Part shown: piece by piece, positions 5,539-7,593 of the stretch
Layout of the letters: the number at the start of each line of letters is the position of its first letter
How positions within the stretch are numbered: the first letter of the stretch is position 1
Assembly: GCA_012035435.1 (NCBI GenBank)
Contig: JAAUPH010000109.1
Location: forward strand, 1 to 7,593
Length of the DNA stretch: 7,593 bases
Direction of reading: 5' to 3'
From: Sphingopyxis sp.
GTDB lineage: Bacteria > Pseudomonadota > Alphaproteobacteria > Sphingomonadales > Sphingomonadaceae
Made by a program: the position numbers and the translations under genes
Notes under the pieces: model-generated
Databases searched by the model: none
What the model was told of the DNA's origin: nothing
Seen by the model: only the letters and a program-made list of their open reading frames with translations

Positions 5539-7119
5539 ATGCCAAAAATTCTCATCTCAGACAAAATGGACCCCAAGGCCGCCGCCATCTTCCGCGAGCG
5601 CGGTGTTAAGGTTGACGAAATCACCGGCAAGACCAAAGACGAGCTGATCGCCATGATCGGCGAGTATGACGGCCTTGCCATCCGCTCCTCGACCAAGGTC
5701 ACTGCCGAGGTATTGGCCGCCGCGACCAATTTGAAAGTTGTGGGCCGGGCGGGGATTGGCGTAGATAATGTCGACATCCCGGCGGCTTCGGCGAAGGGCG
5801 TGGTGGTGATGAACACCCCATTCGGCAACAGCATCACCACCGCCGAACATGCCATCGCGATGATGTTTGCGCTCGCGCGGCAAATCCCGGAGGCGAATGA
5901 AAAGACCCAGGCCGGCAGGTGGCCCAAGAATGATTTCATGGGGGTCGAGCTGACGTCCAAAATCCTGGGCCTGATCGGTTGTGGCAATATCGGCAGCATT
6001 GTGGCGGAACGCGCGCTGGGGCTGCGGATGAAAGTCATCGCCTTCGACCCCTTTTTGACCGCCGAGCGCGCTGTCGAGTTGGGCGTCGAGAAGGTCGATC
6101 TTGACGGGTTGCTGGCCCGCGCCGATTTCATCACGCTGCACACCCCGCTGACCGAGCAGACGCGCAATATCCTGTCGGAGGCGAATATCGCCAAGACCAA
6201 AAAAGGCGTGCGCATCATCAACTGCGCGCGCGGCGGGTTGGTTGACGAGGTCGCGCTAAAAGCCGCGCTCGACAGCGGCCATGTTGCGGGCGCGGCGCTC
6301 GATGTGTTTGCGGTGGAACCCCCGGCGGCGGACCATGTGCTGTTTGGGACGCCCAACTTCATCTGCACGCCGCACCTTGGCGCATCGACCGACGAGGCGC
6401 AGGTTAACGTCGCGATCCAGGTGGCGGAACAATTGTCTGACTATCTGCTGACCGGCGGGATCACCAATGCACTGAACGTCCCCAGCCTGTCGGCGGAGGA
6501 AGCGCCCAAGCTGAAACCCTATATGGCGCTGGCCGAAAAGCTGGGCAGCCTGGTGGGCCAGCTCGCGCACGATAACCTTACGAAGATCGCGATCGAGGTT
6601 GAAGGTGCAGCGTCGGAGCTCAACATCAAGCCAATCACAGCGGCGGTGCTCGCCGGCCTTATGCGGCAATATTCGGACGCGGTGAATATGGTCAACGCCC
6701 CTCACATGGCGCGCGACCGCGGTTTGGATGTCCGCGAAGTACGCCACGATGTGCGCGGCGATTATCACACGCTGGTGCGGGTCACGGTGGGCACGTCGCA
6801 GGGCGACCGCTCGGTCGCGGGCACGCTGTTCAGCAACGGCGCGCCGCGCTTGGTGGAATTGTTCGGGATCAAGGTCGAGGCCGATCTGGACGGCCATATG
6901 CTCTATATCGTCAACGAGGATGCCCCCGGCTTCATCGGCCGCCTCGGCACCCGGCTCGGCGAATCGGAGATTAACATCGGTACCTTCCATCTTGGCCGCC
7001 GCAATGCGGGGGGTGAGGCGGTGTTGCTGCTGTCGGTCGATACGCCGCTGCCCGAACCGCTGCTGTGGGAGCTGTGCAATGTTCCCGGCGTGAAGACAGT
7101 GAAGGGTCTCAAATTTTGA
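5539..7119 (+). CDS. serA: D-3-phosphoglycerate dehydrogenase
   Basis: Cytosolic NAD-dependent enzyme that oxidises 3-phosphoglycerate to 3-phosphohydroxypyruvate, the first step of the phosphorylated serine pathway; its product is the substrate of SerC. The intact 526-residue protein is the long form. It has an N-terminal catalytic part with KVVGRAGIGVDNVDIPAA, the Rossmann loop GLIGCGNIGS (144-153) with Asp170 suited to NAD binding, and the catalytic set Arg231 (NCARGG), Glu260 (VEPP) and His279 (TPHLGAST). Next come an intervening allosteric-substrate-binding type domain (about 320-445) and a C-terminal ACT domain (about 453-526; YIVNEDAPGFIGRLG). The ACT domain suggests feedback control, typically by serine. 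It follows serC on the same strand after 109 bases. The start is supported by AAGGA. This gene shows that the sequence around the frameshifted neighbours can be clean over 1.5 kb. Confidence 0.97.
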   Translation: MPKILISDKMDPKAAAIFRERGVKVDEITGKTKDELIAMIGEYDGLAIRSSTKVTAEVLAAATNLKVVGRAGIGVDNVDIPAASAKGVVVMNTPFGNSITTAEHAIAMMFALARQIPEANEKTQAGRWPKNDFMGVELTSKILGLIGCGNIGSIVAERALGLRMKVIAFDPFLTAERAVELGVEKVDLDGLLARADFITLHTPLTEQTRNILSEANIAKTKKGVRIINCARGGLVDEVALKAALDSGHVAGAALDVFAVEPPAADHVLFGTPNFICTPHLGASTDEAQVNVAIQVAEQLSDYLLTGGITNALNVPSLSAEEAPKLKPYMALAEKLGSLVGQLAHDNLTKIAIEVEGAASELNIKPITAAVLAGLMRQYSDAVNMVNAPHMARDRGLDVREVRHDVRGDYHTLVRVTVGTSQGDRSVAGTLFSNGAPRLVELFGIKVEADLDGHMLYIVNEDAPGFIGRLGTRLGESEINIGTFHLGRRNAGGEAVLLLSVDTPLPEPLLWELCNVPGVKTVKGLKF

Positions 7120-7127
7120 ACAGGAAA

Positions 7128-7151
7128 GCCCCTCCCGCTTGCGGGAGGGGC
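7128..7151. repeat. GCCCCTCCCGC hairpin after serA (copy 1)
   Basis: GCCCCTCCCGC (7128-7138) pairs with GCGGGAGGGGC (7141-7151) across two bases (TT), an 11-bp perfect inverted repeat. It starts 8 bases after the serA stop. No T-run follows, so termination is possible but not of the classical kind. The same unit recurs in inverted orientation at 7238-7260. Confidence 0.85.
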
Positions 7152-7161
7152 GGCGAGACTT

Positions 7162-7182
7162 GCCCCGGATTTGATCCGGGGC
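7162..7182. repeat. GCCCCGGAT-ATCCGGGGC hairpin
   Basis: GCCCCGGAT (7162-7170) and ATCCGGGGC (7174-7182) form a 9-bp perfect inverted repeat with a TTG loop. From memory, CCCCGGA-x-TCCGGGG palindromes are very common intergenic repeats in alphaproteobacteria. It lies between the two copies of the GCCCCTCCCGC hairpin. Confidence 0.8.
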
Positions 7183-7237
7183 TTAGTCGCAGCGGGTGGG
7201 CAAGCGACCTTCCACAACGCCGACCGGCCCACCCCGA

Positions 7238-7260
7238 CCCCTTCCGCAAGCGGGAGGGGC
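7238..7260. repeat. GCCCCTCCCGC hairpin, inverted copy 2
   Basis: CCCCTTCCGC (7238-7247) pairs with GCGGGAGGGG (7250-7259), with one T-G pair and an AA loop. Its reverse complement matches 7128-7150 at 22 of 23 positions, so the two copies face each other and enclose 87 bases. It ends 35 bases before hisZ. A further 8-bp pair, GGGTGGGC (7194-7201) / GCCCACCC (7227-7234), lies between. Confidence 0.8.
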
Positions 7261-7295
7261 TTATCAGCTTGGTCTTCAGTCGCTAAAGCCCCCAC

Positions 7296-7593
7296 ATGAC
7301 CCACCCCCCGTCCCTCCTGCCCGAAGGTCTGCGCGACCGCCTGCCCCCGCAGGCCGAAGCCGCATCGCGCGTCACCCGTGCGCTCATCGATGTGCTGCGC
7401 AGCCATGGTTATGCCCGGGTATCGCCGCCGCTCGCCGAATATCGGGAAACGCTGGGCGGGACGACCGAGGGCAGTGGGCGCGATCTGCTGCGCTTTACCG
7501 ATCCGGTGTCGCAGCGCACGCTGGCGTTCCGGCCGGACATCACGCGGCAGGTCGGGCGGATTGCGGCGACGTTGATGGCGTCGGCACCGCGCC
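7296..7593 (+). CDS. hisZ: ATP phosphoribosyltransferase regulatory subunit, 5' part (cut by window end)
   Basis: HisZ is a class II histidyl-tRNA synthetase-like protein that lacks tRNA charging. It forms a complex with the short HisG and is needed for the first step of histidine synthesis. The 99 visible residues start MTHPPSLLPEGLRDRLPPQA, include the helix EAASRVTRALIDVLRSHGYARVSPPLAEY, and contain LLRFTDPVSQRTLAFRPDIT followed by RQVGRIAAT, the shortened motif-2-like region of the family. The frame is open to the window edge. The ATG at 7296 is the natural family start; no clear ribosome site precedes it. It follows serA on the same strand, separated by the hairpin cluster, so co-transcription is uncertain. 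The serC-serA-hisZ order is, from memory, usual in sphingomonads. Confidence 0.85.
   Translation, partial: MTHPPSLLPEGLRDRLPPQAEAASRVTRALIDVLRSHGYARVSPPLAEYRETLGGTTEGSGRDLLRFTDPVSQRTLAFRPDITRQVGRIAATLMASAPR

Noticed and set aside
5505..6368. Long minus-strand open frame (287 codons) opposite serA
   Set aside because: It is antisense to the intact, motif-complete serA. The Ser/Ala/Pro-rich translation has no recognisable domain. Long antisense frames are common in high-GC coding DNA.
6256..6990. Second long minus-strand frame (244 codons) opposite serA
   Set aside because: Arg/His-rich composition and full overlap with the serA coding frame indicate a codon-bias shadow.
7128..7260. CRISPR-like array
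   Set aside because: The repeated units are inverted, not direct, are only two in number, and there are no regular spacers or cas genes.

Overview
The window looks like a high-GC alphaproteobacterial chromosome, most probably a sphingomonad (Sphingopyxis/Sphingomonas/Novosphingobium type). The basis is the serC-serA-hisZ gene order, the alphaproteobacterial-type SerC, a PEPxxWA-CTERM exported protein, an extensin-like lipoprotein, and GC-rich intergenic hairpins of the kind common in that group. This placement is recognition from memory, not a database result.

Layout: (1) 38-459, a lipoprotein-type class I cytochrome c on the plus strand, converging on (2) 498-1360, a LOG-family (TIGR00730-like) protein on the minus strand. 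(3) 1499-2158, an extensin-like zinc-binding-fold lipoprotein on the minus strand, separated from the LOG gene by a near-perfect 67-bp palindrome that contains its stop codon. (4) 2159-2273, a compact divergent control region with a CtrA-type site and a Fur-like site. (5) 2274-3202, a two-gene operon of an MsrQ/ferric-reductase-like membrane protein and a small secreted PepSY-like protein, ended by a strong bidirectional terminator. (6) 3275-4028, a PEPxxWA-CTERM exported protein on the minus strand. (7) 4029-4299, a divergent promoter region. (8) serC and serA, the first two phosphorylated-pathway serine biosynthesis enzymes to be encoded here, with a repeat hairpin between them. (9) a 133-bp patch of three hairpins, then the 5' part of hisZ (histidine pathway regulatory subunit), cut by the window end.

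The most striking feature of the raw sequence is that four of the nine genes (cytochrome c, LOG, PEP-CTERM, serC) each carry exactly one single-base frameshift. In each case correcting one base restores a complete, motif-perfect protein. serC encodes a core biosynthetic enzyme and the gaps fall mostly in short base runs, so indel errors in the sequence are the simplest explanation. Real decay is possible but less likely.

I see no transposase, CRISPR array, tRNA, rRNA, toxin-antitoxin or defence gene. The genes belong to recognised families. The interest lies in the palindromic elements that sit on stop codons, the stacked CtrA/Fur sites, and the putative iron-responsive haem-protein/PepSY operon.
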